Shown: one piece after another, positions 20,668-31,094 of the stretch
Position numbering within the stretch: the first letter of the stretch is position 1
Layout: each line of letters opens with the position of its first letter
From: Gulosibacter massiliensis
GTDB taxonomy: Bacteria; Actinomycetota; Actinomycetes; Actinomycetales; Microbacteriaceae
Assembly (NCBI GenBank): GCA_945949175.1
Contig: CAMFDU010000004.1
Location: 1 to 55,653 of the forward strand
DNA length: 55,653 nucleotides
Direction: 5' to 3'
Notes under the pieces: model-generated
Told to the model about the DNA's origin: nothing
Database searches by the model: none
The model's input: only the letters and a program-made list of their open reading frames with translations
Made by a program: the position numbers and the translations under genes

Positions 20668-21413
20668 ACGGAACCGTCGGTGAAATCGTGTTCTCGGGCG
20701 ATCTTGTCGTCGCTCTGCCCATCGCGTTTCTCGCGGGACTGATCGCGTTTTTGTCGCCGTGCATCGTTCCATTGATTCCCGGATACATCGCCTATGTCTC
20801 AGGGTTCACCATCACCGCCGACCCCACTCCCTCGGATCGGCGTCGAGTGATCGCAGGGATTCTCGGGTTCGTCGGCGGCATGGGTGTTGTCTTTATCGCC
20901 CTGTCGATTTTCTTTGGCACCCTCGGGCTTCTGTTGTTGCCCTACCTGGACATCGTGTTGCGCGTTTCCGGCGTAATTCTGATTGTTCTCGGAGTAGTTT
21001 TCGCGGGGGGAATACCCGCGTTACAGCGTGACTTTATCCCGAGATGGAAAACCCGTGCCGGAGTGTGGGGCTCACCGTTCCTTGGAATGGTCTTCGCACT
21101 GGGGTGGGTCCCCTGTGTCGGGCCGACGCTCGTTGCTGTTCAGACTCTCGCGTTCGGGACGCAAGACCCCGCGCGGGCCGCGGTGCTAGGGGTTGCGTAC
21201 TGGCTGGGGCTCGCTCTGCCGTTTGTATTCGTCGCACTTTTGCTGGGTCGGGTCCTTCCCGCCCTGGCTTGGGTTCGCCGCAACATCGCCGTCATCAACA
21301 TCGCTGGAGGTTCGCTGCTCGTTCTCATCGGAATCCTCATGGTTGTCGGAATCTGGCGTGAATTCTTGTCATGGTCGGGGGTGTTTCTGAGTGGCTTCCC
21401 GTCGATTCTCTGA
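20664..21413 (+). CDS. ccdA: Cytochrome c biogenesis protein CcdA
   Basis: AFLAGLIAFLSPCIVPLIPGYIAYVSG, GWVPCVGPTL; six TM helices. Confidence 0.93.
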   Translation: MNGTVGEIVFSGDLVVALPIAFLAGLIAFLSPCIVPLIPGYIAYVSGFTITADPTPSDRRRVIAGILGFVGGMGVVFIALSIFFGTLGLLLLPYLDIVLRVSGVILIVLGVVFAGGIPALQRDFIPRWKTRAGVWGSPFLGMVFALGWVPCVGPTLVAVQTLAFGTQDPARAAVLGVAYWLGLALPFVFVALLLGRVLPALAWVRRNIAVINIAGGSLLVLIGILMVVGIWREFLSWSGVFLSGFPSIL

Positions 21414-23040
21414 GCCGGGCGCGTTGCAGCCGGTGGACCTCGCGGATGCAACGAGTGATTTTGATTCGCCCGACGCCCCGCGCAAAAACCGGCTCGATGC
21501 ACCGATTCGTGGGCCCAAGCTGGGTCCATTCGAGTTCCTTCGCTGGGGGTGGCGTGTCCTTACCTCGATGCGGACCGCAATCATCCTGATGGTGTTGTTG
21601 GCGTTCGCATCGATTCCCGGGTCGCTCGTTCCACAACGATCCTCTGACCCCAACGGAGTCATCGTCTTTCGCAACGCGGACCCCGAGTTGTTCGCCGTGT
21701 ACGACTCGTTCCAACTGTTCGACACATTCTCCTCGGTGTGGTTCTCGTCGATCTATGTGTTGTTATTCGTGTCGCTCATCGGCTGCATTTTGCCACGGTC
21801 CCTGCACCACTGGCGAATTTTGCGCGCCGAACCTGCCGAGTCACCCGACAATTGGACGCGGTTGCCCTTCCGCCGCGACGAACTCGCAACCGGTGGAGTG
21901 GGCGCGGCTCTTTCGCGGGCCGAGTCGTCGCTTCGGCGAGCGCGTTACCGAGTGGTCCGCGACGGCTCGGGAATCCGCGCCGAGTTCGGATACCTGCGTG
22001 AAACCGGGAACCTGGTGTTTCACATTGCTTTGGTCGTCATTCTTGTCACCCTCGTGGTGACGGGTGGCTACGGTTGGAACGGTCAGCGGGTCATCGTCGA
22101 GGGACAGACGTTCACGAACCAGCTCGCATCATTCGACACCTTCAACCCGGGCGCGTGGTTTTCCGAAGCACAACTCGAGCCTTACGGCGTCTCGCTGAGG
22201 TCGTTCACCGCCGGGTACAACCAGCGGTCGCCCGACGACCCGTGGGTCCCGATTGACTTCACCGCAGAGCTTACGGTGACCGACGACAACGGCACCTCGG
22301 ACGCGACGCTCAAGGTGAACGAGCCACTCGCGGTCGGGAATTCCCAGATGTATCTTTTGGGGAACGGCTATGCGCCCATCATCACCGTGCGAGACCCCGA
22401 CGGTGTCGTCGTGTTCGAGCAACCCGTCGTGTTCCTCAGCCAGGATTCGAACCTGACCAGTGTCGGCGTTGTCAAGGTGCCCGACGGTCTGTCCGAGCAG
22501 GTTGGGATGCAAGGGTTCTTCTACCCCTCTGCGGTGGAACTGGATTCTGGGGCATTGGCCTCAAACAACCCCGAACCCACCAACCCGGCTGTCACGTTCA
22601 ACATCTACACCGGCGATCTCGGGCTTGACTCGGGACAAACTGCGAACGTTTTCCAACTTCCGACCGAAGACCTCACGCTGATCGCGGGGCGCAACACGGG
22701 AGTTGACGTCGTGCTGACCCCGGGCGACGTGTTCACCCTCCCCGACGGTCTCGGTTCTGTCGAGTTCTCTGGACTGCGCCGGTTCATCGGAGTAGAGATT
22801 CGCCACGACGCAACGCAATCTGGAGTCGCTTTTGGTGCCTTCTTTGCCATCGCTGGTTTGCTTGCGTCATTGGGAACGCGCCGTCGTCGCGTGTGGATTC
22901 GAGTCGCCGGATCCGGCCGCACCCCGAAGCTCGAGTGGGGCGGGATGGCCCGAGGCGATGATCCGCGTCTTGAGGTAGTTCTCGACAAACTCGTCGAGCG
23001 ATCGCGCCCCATCGAGCCCGATAAACTAGGGACAAAATGA
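21391..23040 (+). CDS. resB: Cytochrome c biogenesis protein ResB
   Basis: WRVLTSMRTAIILMVLLAFASIPGSLVPQR; order ccdA-resB-ccsB. Confidence 0.93.
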   Translation: MASRRFSEPGALQPVDLADATSDFDSPDAPRKNRLDAPIRGPKLGPFEFLRWGWRVLTSMRTAIILMVLLAFASIPGSLVPQRSSDPNGVIVFRNADPELFAVYDSFQLFDTFSSVWFSSIYVLLFVSLIGCILPRSLHHWRILRAEPAESPDNWTRLPFRRDELATGGVGAALSRAESSLRRARYRVVRDGSGIRAEFGYLRETGNLVFHIALVVILVTLVVTGGYGWNGQRVIVEGQTFTNQLASFDTFNPGAWFSEAQLEPYGVSLRSFTAGYNQRSPDDPWVPIDFTAELTVTDDNGTSDATLKVNEPLAVGNSQMYLLGNGYAPIITVRDPDGVVVFEQPVVFLSQDSNLTSVGVVKVPDGLSEQVGMQGFFYPSAVELDSGALASNNPEPTNPAVTFNIYTGDLGLDSGQTANVFQLPTEDLTLIAGRNTGVDVVLTPGDVFTLPDGLGSVEFSGLRRFIGVEIRHDATQSGVAFGAFFAIAGLLASLGTRRRRVWIRVAGSGRTPKLEWGGMARGDDPRLEVVLDKLVERSRPIEPDKLGTK

Positions 23041-23915
23041 ACTACGACCTCGAATCAATTTCGCTCGTTTCGACGTATTCCGCGATGGCGGTCTACGCAC
23101 TCTCTTTCATCCTCTTTACCGTTGACCTCGCTGGTCGAGCCGCCACCGAGGGGCAATCCAAACCGACGCGTTGGTTGCGCGCGGCGATGGCGCTTCTCAC
23201 CCTTGGGTGGTTGGTCCATGTTGTCGCCGTGGTGACGCGAGCCATTTCGGCCAACCGGGTCCCATGGGCGAACATGTACGAATTCGGTCTCACAGCGACC
23301 GCAGTTTTGGTCGCTGTGTTCCTCGGTGTCACGTTCTGGCGCGACATTCGATACGTCGGTGCGTTTATCTCGGGTTTCGCTTTGCTCGCGTTGGGGATTG
23401 TCACGGTCAATTTCTATGTCACGGTCGTCCCTTTGCCTCCCGCACTGCAGGGCTACTGGCTCATCATTCACGTCTGTGTCGCCGTGCTCTCGACCGGGTT
23501 TTTTGCAACGGGGGCTGCGCTGTCCGCTGCGCAACTATTACAAGAATCCCGCGAAGAAGGAAAACTACAGGGGCATTCGTGGCGTTTCCTGTCCGCGTTC
23601 CCGTCGTCGGCCGAACTCGAGGCGCTCGCCTACCGAATTCTTGTCATCGGATTCGTTTTCTGGACATTCACCCTTGTCGCCGGCGCAATTTGGGCGCAAC
23701 GCGCGTGGGGTCGTTATTGGGGTTGGGACACCAAAGAGGTGTGGACGTTCATCATCTGGACGCTGTTCGCCGGATACATTCATGCCCGCGCAACTCGCGG
23801 TTGGCGCGGTCGCCCCGCGGCAATCTTGAGTCTGATCGGATTCGGTGCGGTCGTCTTCAACTACTCGATCGTCAACATTTTCTTCAAGGGCCTCCACGCC
23901 TATTCGGGGCTCTAA
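23037..23915 (+). CDS. ccsB: Cytochrome c biogenesis protein CcsB/CcsA
   Basis: WGRYWGWDTKEVWTFIIWTLFAGYIHAR tryptophan-rich (WWD-type) motif. Confidence 0.94.
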   Translation: MNYDLESISLVSTYSAMAVYALSFILFTVDLAGRAATEGQSKPTRWLRAAMALLTLGWLVHVVAVVTRAISANRVPWANMYEFGLTATAVLVAVFLGVTFWRDIRYVGAFISGFALLALGIVTVNFYVTVVPLPPALQGYWLIIHVCVAVLSTGFFATGAALSAAQLLQESREEGKLQGHSWRFLSAFPSSAELEALAYRILVIGFVFWTFTLVAGAIWAQRAWGRYWGWDTKEVWTFIIWTLFAGYIHARATRGWRGRPAAILSLIGFGAVVFNYSIVNIFFKGLHAYSGL

Positions 23916-24901
23916 AGCAACTCGAGGCACCGGGCGGCCCGCTCACGCCACCATTTCTCGCGCTCGGGACTGACGCGCAGTTCGTCGGCCGCTTTGTCAT
24001 CGACAATTCTGTGCGCCGCCGCGACGGCTCCAACAGCGGCGCTCGGGGCGAGAACATCCCGCTCGAACAGCACGTTGGTCGCGAGGCCGCAGTCGTAATC
24101 TAGATGTTCGATTCGCCGAGCAAGGTCAAACGACGCTTCCAAGCCGATCGACGACTCCAACGCGCTCGAGACAACCACGGGGAGGCCCGCCTCGTCGATG
24201 AGGGTGAGTGCGCGGCGAACGCCGCCGAGAGGCGCAACCTTGATCACGAGGATGTCGGCAGCTCCTGCGCGAGCGACCGCAAGAGGGTCGCTAGCTTTTC
24301 GAACGCTTTCGTCGGCGGCGATGAGTATCCCCATGCGGTGCACTCGTCCGCGCAGATCGACAAGTTCCGGAACCGTGGCACACGGCTGCTCGACGTATTC
24401 CACGTCGAAGGTTTCCAGCGCGCGGATGGCGTGCTCGGCCTCGTCCACCGTCCACCCGCCATTCGCATCGATGCGCACTCGACCAGCGTCACCCACAAAT
24501 TCACGGGCTGCTGCGACGCGTGCGACGTCGTCCGCGAGCGTCTGTCCCGGCTCGGCGACCTTCACCTTGACGGTGCGAAAATCACCGAATCGTTCGAGAA
24601 TCTGAGCGACATTCGAAGCAGGAACTGCGGGAAGGGTGGCGTTCGATCGCACGACGTCACGAAACACCGGCCGCTCGTCGACACTCGGAAGTTGGTTCCA
24701 GGCCTGTTCGATTGCGCACGCCAGCCACGGGGCGGACTCGGCGTCATCGTATTCGGGGAACGCGGCGAACTCGCCCCATGTGCCCATCGGTGATGCGATG
24801 AGCATCGTCTCACGTACGTCGAGACCGCGAAACCGTGTCCGCATCGGAAGCGCCACGACACGCACGTTCGCGAGAAGTTCGTCGACGGTGGGAACCCTCA
24901 T
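23912..24901 (-). CDS. menC: o-succinylbenzoate synthase
   Basis: Enolase-superfamily RIDANGGWTVDEAEHAI, YVEQPC, ADESVR, VIKVAPLGGV; next to menB. Confidence 0.9.
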   Translation of the reverse strand: MRVPTVDELLANVRVVALPMRTRFRGLDVRETMLIASPMGTWGEFAAFPEYDDAESAPWLACAIEQAWNQLPSVDERPVFRDVVRSNATLPAVPASNVAQILERFGDFRTVKVKVAEPGQTLADDVARVAAAREFVGDAGRVRIDANGGWTVDEAEHAIRALETFDVEYVEQPCATVPELVDLRGRVHRMGILIAADESVRKASDPLAVARAGAADILVIKVAPLGGVRRALTLIDEAGLPVVVSSALESSIGLEASFDLARRIEHLDYDCGLATNVLFERDVLAPSAAVGAVAAAHRIVDDKAADELRVSPEREKWWRERAARCLELL

Positions 24902-24937
24902 GACTCAAACATATCCGTGAAGTTATAGCCTGAACGT

Positions 24938-25849
24938 ATGACAAATTCCGTCAGCGACCTCTTTGATTCAACTCAATGGACCGTTGTGCCCGGATTCGAG
25001 GGGCTGACCGATGTGACGTATCACCAGTCAGCAGATCATGGCATTGCTCGAATCGCGTTCAATCGACCCGAGGTGCGCAACGCGTTCCGGCCTCATACCG
25101 TCGACGAGTTGTATCGCGCGCTCGATGACGCGCGCCTCAACCCCCGGCTCGGTGTCGTTCTGCTCACGGGGAATGGCCCCAGCGCCAAAGACGGCGGCTG
25201 GGCGTTTTGTTCCGGTGGCGACCAGCGCGTGCGCGGCACGGACGGTTACAAGTACGCCAACGGCGAGACCGCCGACACAATCGACGCGGCTCGCAGCGGT
25301 CGGTTGCACATCCTCGAGGTGCAGCGACTGATTCGGTTTATGCCCAAGGTCGTCATTGCTCTTGTTCCGGGTTGGGCAGCCGGGGGCGGACACTCCCTCC
25401 ACGTCGTCTGCGATCTTTCTGTCGCGAGCCGTGAAAACGCCCGTTTCAAACAAACCGATGCGACGGTTGGCTCGTTCGACGCGGGGTACGGCAGCGCCTA
25501 TTTCGCCCGCCAGGTCGGGCAGAAGTTCGCGCGCGAGGTGTTCTTCCTCGCCGACGAATACGACGCCGAACGCGCGCACCAGATGGGTGCGGTCAACGCG
25601 GTCGTCCCCCACGCGGAACTCGAAGTGACGGGAATCAGCTGGGCGCGAAAAATTCTGGCGCAGAGTCCGACCGCGATTCGGATGCTCAAGTTTGCGTTCA
25701 ACGCGGTGGATGACGGACTGGTCGGTCAGCAGGTTTTCGCCGGCGAAGCGACGCGGCTCGCCTACGGAACGGACGAAGCGGTTGAGGGCCGAGACGCCTT
25801 CCTCGAGAAGCGTGACCCAGAGTGGGGCGCCTTCCCCTGGCAGATCTGA
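24938..25849 (+). CDS. menB: 1,4-dihydroxy-2-naphthoyl-CoA synthase
   Basis: Crotonase fold: IAFNRPEVRNAFRPHTVDEL, FCSGGDQRVRG, GSFDAGYGSAYFARQVGQKFAREVFFL. Confidence 0.95.
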   Translation: MTNSVSDLFDSTQWTVVPGFEGLTDVTYHQSADHGIARIAFNRPEVRNAFRPHTVDELYRALDDARLNPRLGVVLLTGNGPSAKDGGWAFCSGGDQRVRGTDGYKYANGETADTIDAARSGRLHILEVQRLIRFMPKVVIALVPGWAAGGGHSLHVVCDLSVASRENARFKQTDATVGSFDAGYGSAYFARQVGQKFAREVFFLADEYDAERAHQMGAVNAVVPHAELEVTGISWARKILAQSPTAIRMLKFAFNAVDDGLVGQQVFAGEATRLAYGTDEAVEGRDAFLEKRDPEWGAFPWQI

Positions 25850-25851
25850 CC

Positions 25852-26892
25852 GTGTCACCTGCGAGTATTCCCAAACACGAACTCGAGCCAATTCGAGACG
25901 CGTTGATCAACGGAATCACGGTTGAATCAAGCGGTTCGACATCGCGACCGAAACACGTGCGCATCTCAGGCTCTGCCTTGATCGCCTCGGCCCGAGCCAC
26001 GTCCGGCGCCGTCGGTGAGGGTGGGTGGGTTCTCGCCCTTCCTCTGTCGTACATCGCTGGGATTATGGTCGTGGCCCGAACGCTGGTCGACGACACGCCT
26101 CTCGTCGATGCTCGGCGGGAACCTTTCGACCCGCGCATGTTCACCCGGATAGTCGGTGAACTTCCCCCGGGCACCTGGTTCAGCGCACTCGTCCCCGCAC
26201 AACTCCTCCGGTTGGTCGATTTCGCCGAGGGGGACATCAGCGCACGTGACGCGCTCCGACGCCTCGATCGAATTCTTGTCGGAGGACAAGCGACCCCCGA
26301 GAGGCTGATCGCTCGGGCCACCGGGCTCGGACTTAACGTCACGCGAACCTACGGTTCGGCCGAAACCGCGGGCGGAGTCGTTTATGACGGGCGTCCTATC
26401 GGTGACACGCTTATCCGCATCTCGTCCAACGACCGAATCGAACTCTCGTCGTCGAGTCTGGCCGACGAATACGTTGGCGACCCGGATCTCACCGAGTCTA
26501 GTTTCGTCGTGGACGAAGGTGGCGTGCGGTGGTGGCGCACGACGGACCTGGGTTCCGTGACCGACGGGGTTCTCGCTGTGCACGGTCGAGCCGACGACAT
26601 AATCATCACGGGCGGCATCAAAGTATCGCTCGCGGACATCGATCGAGTTCTCGTTAACGCCGGATTCGACGCCGTCGCAACCTGGTTTGATGACGAGGCC
26701 TGGGGCCAGGTCCCAGCAGTAGTGTCAACGTCGACACTCGATCGCGACGCCATCCGTTCGTTGATTGAAACGACGCTGTCGAAAGAGTCGCGTCCATATC
26801 GTTTCGTTACCGTTGACGAGATTCCGCGACTGGATTCGGGCAAAATCGACCGACGTGCCGTTCGCGCCCTCGTCGAGCACCCACAAACGTAG
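25852..26892 (+). CDS. menE: o-succinylbenzoate-CoA ligase (AMP-binding)
   Basis: ESSGSTSRPKHVRIS, TYGSAETAGGVVYDG, HGRADDIIITGGIKVS; menB-menE-menA order. GTG start inferred. Confidence 0.88.
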   Translation: MSPASIPKHELEPIRDALINGITVESSGSTSRPKHVRISGSALIASARATSGAVGEGGWVLALPLSYIAGIMVVARTLVDDTPLVDARREPFDPRMFTRIVGELPPGTWFSALVPAQLLRLVDFAEGDISARDALRRLDRILVGGQATPERLIARATGLGLNVTRTYGSAETAGGVVYDGRPIGDTLIRISSNDRIELSSSSLADEYVGDPDLTESSFVVDEGGVRWWRTTDLGSVTDGVLAVHGRADDIIITGGIKVSLADIDRVLVNAGFDAVATWFDDEAWGQVPAVVSTSTLDRDAIRSLIETTLSKESRPYRFVTVDEIPRLDSGKIDRRAVRALVEHPQT

Positions 26893-26901
26893 AATTGCCC
26901 C

Positions 26902-27906
26902 ATGGCTTCGCGAAAAACCCCGAAAAAGAAATCTGCTGGCAACCGCAGCGGTCGTCCGGGGGCTCGTCCAGTTCTCGCCCGTGGCGCCGCCGCACCCGCT
27001 CTGGTTCGACCCGCGCGACTTGGCGACTGGATCCGTGCCGCTCGCCCCGCAACGCTCGGGCTTGCGATTGCCCCCGTTTTGCTCGGCTGGGGTGTCGCGT
27101 ACTTACAGTTCCTCATCGATGACCTCAACCCGTGGGACATTCTGCCTGTTTCGGTTGTCGCCCTCTGTTTCGTCGTCGCCGCCGCTTTACAAATCGGGGT
27201 TAACTTCGCCAACGATTACTCGGACGGCATTCGCGGTACGGACGCTCATCGCGTCGGCCCAGCGCGACTAACCGCCTCGGGCGCGGCTCCGGCGAAACGG
27301 GTCCGACTCGTCGCCTTCATCTTTTTCGGCGTCGCCGCGCTCGCGGGAGTCGGCGTCACTGTCCTCACGCAGGTCTGGTGGCTGCCCGCCGTTGGCGCCG
27401 CTGCCATTGTTGCGGCCTGGTTTTACACTGGCGGGAAAAAGCCCTACGGATACTCCGGCCTGGGCGAACTCATGGTCTTTGTCTTCTTTGGACTCGTCGC
27501 GACCACTGGGACCGCGTTCCTTCTCGTGCAGGCGGTCTGGATTGACAGTATTCTCGCCGGCGTCTCTATGGGGCTGTTCTCGATGGCGGTTTTGCACATC
27601 AACAACGTGCGCGACCGCGCAACCGACATCGCCGCGGGTAAGCGGACTCTCGCAACCCGGATGCCGCTGTGGCTTGGCCGAGTCTTTTACTCGATTCTGG
27701 TCCTTGCACCGTTCGGAATCCTCGCCTATTTCTCGCTAATTCTGATCTCGGCGGGTTGGACGTTCTTCGCTCTGTTTATCGCCGCACCGGCTTTGCTCAT
27801 CACCTGGACAGCAACGACCGCGCGCGAATACGTTCTTGTGCTGAAGCTGACGGTGTGGACGAGCCTGACTTACGCGACGTTACTTGCCTACGCGTTCGCT
27901 TTTTAG
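26902..27906 (+). CDS. menA: 1,4-dihydroxy-2-naphthoate polyprenyltransferase
   Basis: WIRAARPATLGLAIAPVLLG, NFANDYSDGIRGTD, HINNVRDRATDIAAGKRTLA; multiple TM. Confidence 0.94.
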   Translation: MASRKTPKKKSAGNRSGRPGARPVLARGAAAPALVRPARLGDWIRAARPATLGLAIAPVLLGWGVAYLQFLIDDLNPWDILPVSVVALCFVVAAALQIGVNFANDYSDGIRGTDAHRVGPARLTASGAAPAKRVRLVAFIFFGVAALAGVGVTVLTQVWWLPAVGAAAIVAAWFYTGGKKPYGYSGLGELMVFVFFGLVATTGTAFLLVQAVWIDSILAGVSMGLFSMAVLHINNVRDRATDIAAGKRTLATRMPLWLGRVFYSILVLAPFGILAYFSLILISAGWTFFALFIAAPALLITWTATTAREYVLVLKLTVWTSLTYATLLAYAFAF

Positions 27907-29277
27907 CTAGCACTCAACGACGTTGACGGCAAGACCGCCAGTCGATGTCTCTTTGTACTTGTGCGACATGTCAAGCCCGGTTTGGCGCATGGTCTCGATC
28001 ACGGTGTCGAGCGAAATCTTGTGTGAGCCGTCACCCGCCAGCGCCAAACGCACGGCGGCAACAGCGGTTCCCGCCGCAATCGCGTTGCGCTCGATGCACG
28101 GCATCTGAACCAGCCCACCCACTGGGTCACAGGTCAATCCCAGATTGTGTTCCATCGCGATCTCGGCGGCATTCTCGATCTGTTGAGGAGTTCCACCGAG
28201 AATCGCCGCGAGCCCGGCTGCGGCCATCGAACAAGCGGAGCCGACCTCGCCCTGACAACCGGCCTCGGCGCCCGAAATGCTGGCGTTTCGCTTGTAGAGC
28301 GTTCCGATTGCACCGGCTGTGAGCAGGTAATCACGCGCGATGCGTTCGCGCGGGACCTTCTTGAATCGCTCGGCGTAGTACCCCACAGCCGGGATGATTC
28401 CCGCTGCGCCGTTCGTGGGGGCCGTCACGACTCGCATTCCTGCTGCGTTTTCTTCGTTCACGGCGATCGCAAACGCCTGAAGCCACTCGTTGCTCAGCGA
28501 ACCGGGTTCTTCCAACTCTTCTTGAGACCGGAGGTGTCGAGCAAGTCCGGCTGCGCGGCGCGTGACGTTCAGTGATCCAGGCAAGACTCCCTCGTGCTGG
28601 AGGCCGGCCTCGATGCACGACGACATGGCCGACCATACGGCGGCAAGGCGCACGTCAACAACGTCGGCACCGTAGATTGCCACCGCATTAGCGTGGGCCA
28701 TGTCAGCGATGCTCATGCCAGTCGAATCGCACAGGGCAATGAGCTCGTCTCCGTTGTCGAACGGGAAGGGAAGTGTCGCGTCGGTGGTCGCGGGTGGCTG
28801 ACCGATTTCATCATCGGCTTCGACGAAACCACCACCGACCGAGAAATATGTGCGCGAAAACAACTCGTTGCCGACCTCGTCTTGTGCTGCGTAGGTCATG
28901 GCGTTCGAGTGTTGCGGAAGGCGCGTCATGGGCCGTAGTTCGATGTCGGATTCGGCGAACGGGATGGTTCGATCCCCCACGGTGATGCCCCCCGTTTTCA
29001 TCGCGCGGTCCATCGCGGTGATGACCGAGGTGGGGTCGCATGTTTCGGGGGCGGCTCCTTCGAGGCCTGCGACAATGGCGTTAGTTGTGCCGTGTCCGAC
29101 GCCCGTAGCGCCGAGCGAGCCAAAGAGCGACACGCGAATCCGCTCGGTGGCTGCAAGACGTCCGGTTTCGGTAAGTTCACCGACGAATCGACGGGCGGCG
29201 CGCATCGGACCGACGGTGTGGGAACTCGATGGACCAACGCCGACGGTGAACAGGTCAAGTGCGGTGAGAATGCTCAC
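27907..29277 (-). CDS. sdaA: L-serine ammonia-lyase
   Basis: [66 protein letters not shown] start. Confidence 0.95.
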   Translation of the reverse strand: MSILTALDLFTVGVGPSSSHTVGPMRAARRFVGELTETGRLAATERIRVSLFGSLGATGVGHGTTNAIVAGLEGAAPETCDPTSVITAMDRAMKTGGITVGDRTIPFAESDIELRPMTRLPQHSNAMTYAAQDEVGNELFSRTYFSVGGGFVEADDEIGQPPATTDATLPFPFDNGDELIALCDSTGMSIADMAHANAVAIYGADVVDVRLAAVWSAMSSCIEAGLQHEGVLPGSLNVTRRAAGLARHLRSQEELEEPGSLSNEWLQAFAIAVNEENAAGMRVVTAPTNGAAGIIPAVGYYAERFKKVPRERIARDYLLTAGAIGTLYKRNASISGAEAGCQGEVGSACSMAAAGLAAILGGTPQQIENAAEIAMEHNLGLTCDPVGGLVQMPCIERNAIAAGTAVAAVRLALAGDGSHKISLDTVIETMRQTGLDMSHKYKETSTGGLAVNVVEC

Positions 29278-29301
29278 GATGCGTTTCTACTAACTGTGAG
29301 A

Positions 29302-29342
29302 GAAAAGGCGCCTGTGAGCCGACGAATCGACCCACAGGCGCC
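29302..29342 (-). terminator. Intrinsic terminator of the permease gene
   Basis: Minus strand GGCGCCTGTG...CACAGGCGCC followed by TTTTCT. Confidence 0.8.
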
Positions 29343-29349
29343 CGAGGTG

Positions 29350-30840
29350 TTACTTGTGTTCGCCGTGAACCGAGTAACGCTCTTCAGGAGACATTACGAG
29401 GTTGTGACGACCGATCAACGCGAAGTACGCCAAGAAGATGACGTACACGACGATAATCGCTTGAATTGCGGGCAGGAACGTCGGGTTCAACAGGAACCCG
29501 ATGAACGCCAGTGCGGCAATCAGTGCGGCGACTGTTGCCCCACCGACACCCCACGGCGAGCGATATGGGCGCTCGAGTTCGGGGTACTTGACGCGCAGGA
29601 TAATGAACGAGATCATCTGCATGATGTACGCCAACATGGCGCCCCACACAGCGATGTTCAAGATGATCGCACCAGCGACGGTTCCCATTCCCTCGGGGTC
29701 GTTCGCAACAGCCCAGTCGAGGTAGACGAGCGCGACGAGACCGACGACGCCACCGACGGCGAGCGCAAGCCACGGAGTCTTGTTCTTGCCCGTGACGGAC
29801 AGTCCCTTGAAGTAGTAGCCAGCACGTGAGAGCGAGTACATGTTGCGCCCGTAAGCGAACATGATTCCTTGCAGAGACGCGAGCAGACCAATCAGCGCAA
29901 AGATACCGAGGATGGCAGCCCATTCGTCACCCACAACGGCGCGGAAGCCGTCGAGGAGAGGCTCGCCCGCGGCACCCGTTGCCTCAGCACCGAGAATTCC
30001 GGTGTTGACGAACATGACAATCAGACCGGTCACGATGAGGGTTCCACGCGCCCAGAAGCCGGCGCGGGGGATGTCCTTCGACGGGTTGTGCGATTCTTCT
30101 GCGGCCAGAGGAAGCTCTTCGATTCCGAGGAACAGCCAGACACCGAAAGGAATCGCGAACAGGATTCCCATGAAGCCGTTGGGCAGGAACCAGCTTGAAC
30201 CGACAGCAGCCGGGTCGGCGGGGATGTTCCACAGGCTTGACCAGTCAATCTGACCCGACGCGAGAACCACTACCGCGAACAGCACGATGATTCCGAGCGA
30301 GATGATCGACACGATGATGGAGAAGCGGAACGAGATTGCCGAGCCGAGTGAGTTGAGACCTACGAACACCGCGTAGAGCACGATGTACCAGATCCACATG
30401 CTCCCAGTTAGGTCGAGGCTTAGCAGCTCAGAGGTGACACCGTTCAGGTATGCCGCCGAGAAGAACACGACGACCGCGGTCGTTGCGACGTACTCGACGG
30501 TCTCTGCGAGACCCGTGACGAATCCACCCCAGGGGCCCATCGCTTTTCGGGCGAACGAGTACGCGCCACCCGTGTGGGGCATCGCGGACGACATTTCACC
30601 GATTGCGAACATGAGTCCGTAGTACATGACAACGAGGATGAGGAAGGCGACGAGCAGGCCACCGAAACCGCCGGCGGCAACTCCGAAGTTCCAACCCGAG
30701 AAGTCACCCGAGATAACCGCGGCGATTGCGAGACCCCAGAGGCCCCACACGCCAGCAGATCGAGTGAGCTGGCGCTTTTCGAAATAGTCCTTGCTTTGCT
30801 CGGAGTACGAAACACCCGAGACTTTTAACTTGTCAGACAT
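29350..30840 (-). CDS. APC-superfamily amino acid/amine permease, ethanolamine permease-like
   Basis: YFEKRQLTRSAGVWGLWGLAIAAVISGDFSGWNFGVAAGGFGGL resembles the ethanolamine permease family; about 12 TM helices. Confidence 0.82.
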   Translation of the reverse strand: MSDKLKVSGVSYSEQSKDYFEKRQLTRSAGVWGLWGLAIAAVISGDFSGWNFGVAAGGFGGLLVAFLILVVMYYGLMFAIGEMSSAMPHTGGAYSFARKAMGPWGGFVTGLAETVEYVATTAVVVFFSAAYLNGVTSELLSLDLTGSMWIWYIVLYAVFVGLNSLGSAISFRFSIIVSIISLGIIVLFAVVVLASGQIDWSSLWNIPADPAAVGSSWFLPNGFMGILFAIPFGVWLFLGIEELPLAAEESHNPSKDIPRAGFWARGTLIVTGLIVMFVNTGILGAEATGAAGEPLLDGFRAVVGDEWAAILGIFALIGLLASLQGIMFAYGRNMYSLSRAGYYFKGLSVTGKNKTPWLALAVGGVVGLVALVYLDWAVANDPEGMGTVAGAIILNIAVWGAMLAYIMQMISFIILRVKYPELERPYRSPWGVGGATVAALIAALAFIGFLLNPTFLPAIQAIIVVYVIFLAYFALIGRHNLVMSPEERYSVHGEHK

Positions 30841-31094
30841 ACGACTTTGTAGTCCTTTCCCGTCGCGGGAACTTTCGCAACCACGACATTGTGTTGGCTA
30901 GGTAGTTGTGAGCATAGAGGAAACTGCACCCGAAAATCCAACCTTTAGACGAAAAACTTTTGGATTGATGATTTGCAGCGTCCGATGCGACATGTTCCAC
31001 AGTCCGCGCAAAATGGCAGGTAAGTTGACAAAACGCCTACTTCTAGTGTTTTCTTAAGGTGACAATTCCAACCTCAATGAAGAGGAAGCACCCA

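Noticed and set aside
23171-24103. 310-aa plus-strand ORF overlapping ccsB and the menC end
   Set aside because: Arg/His-rich out-of-frame translation; ccsB and menC explain the region.
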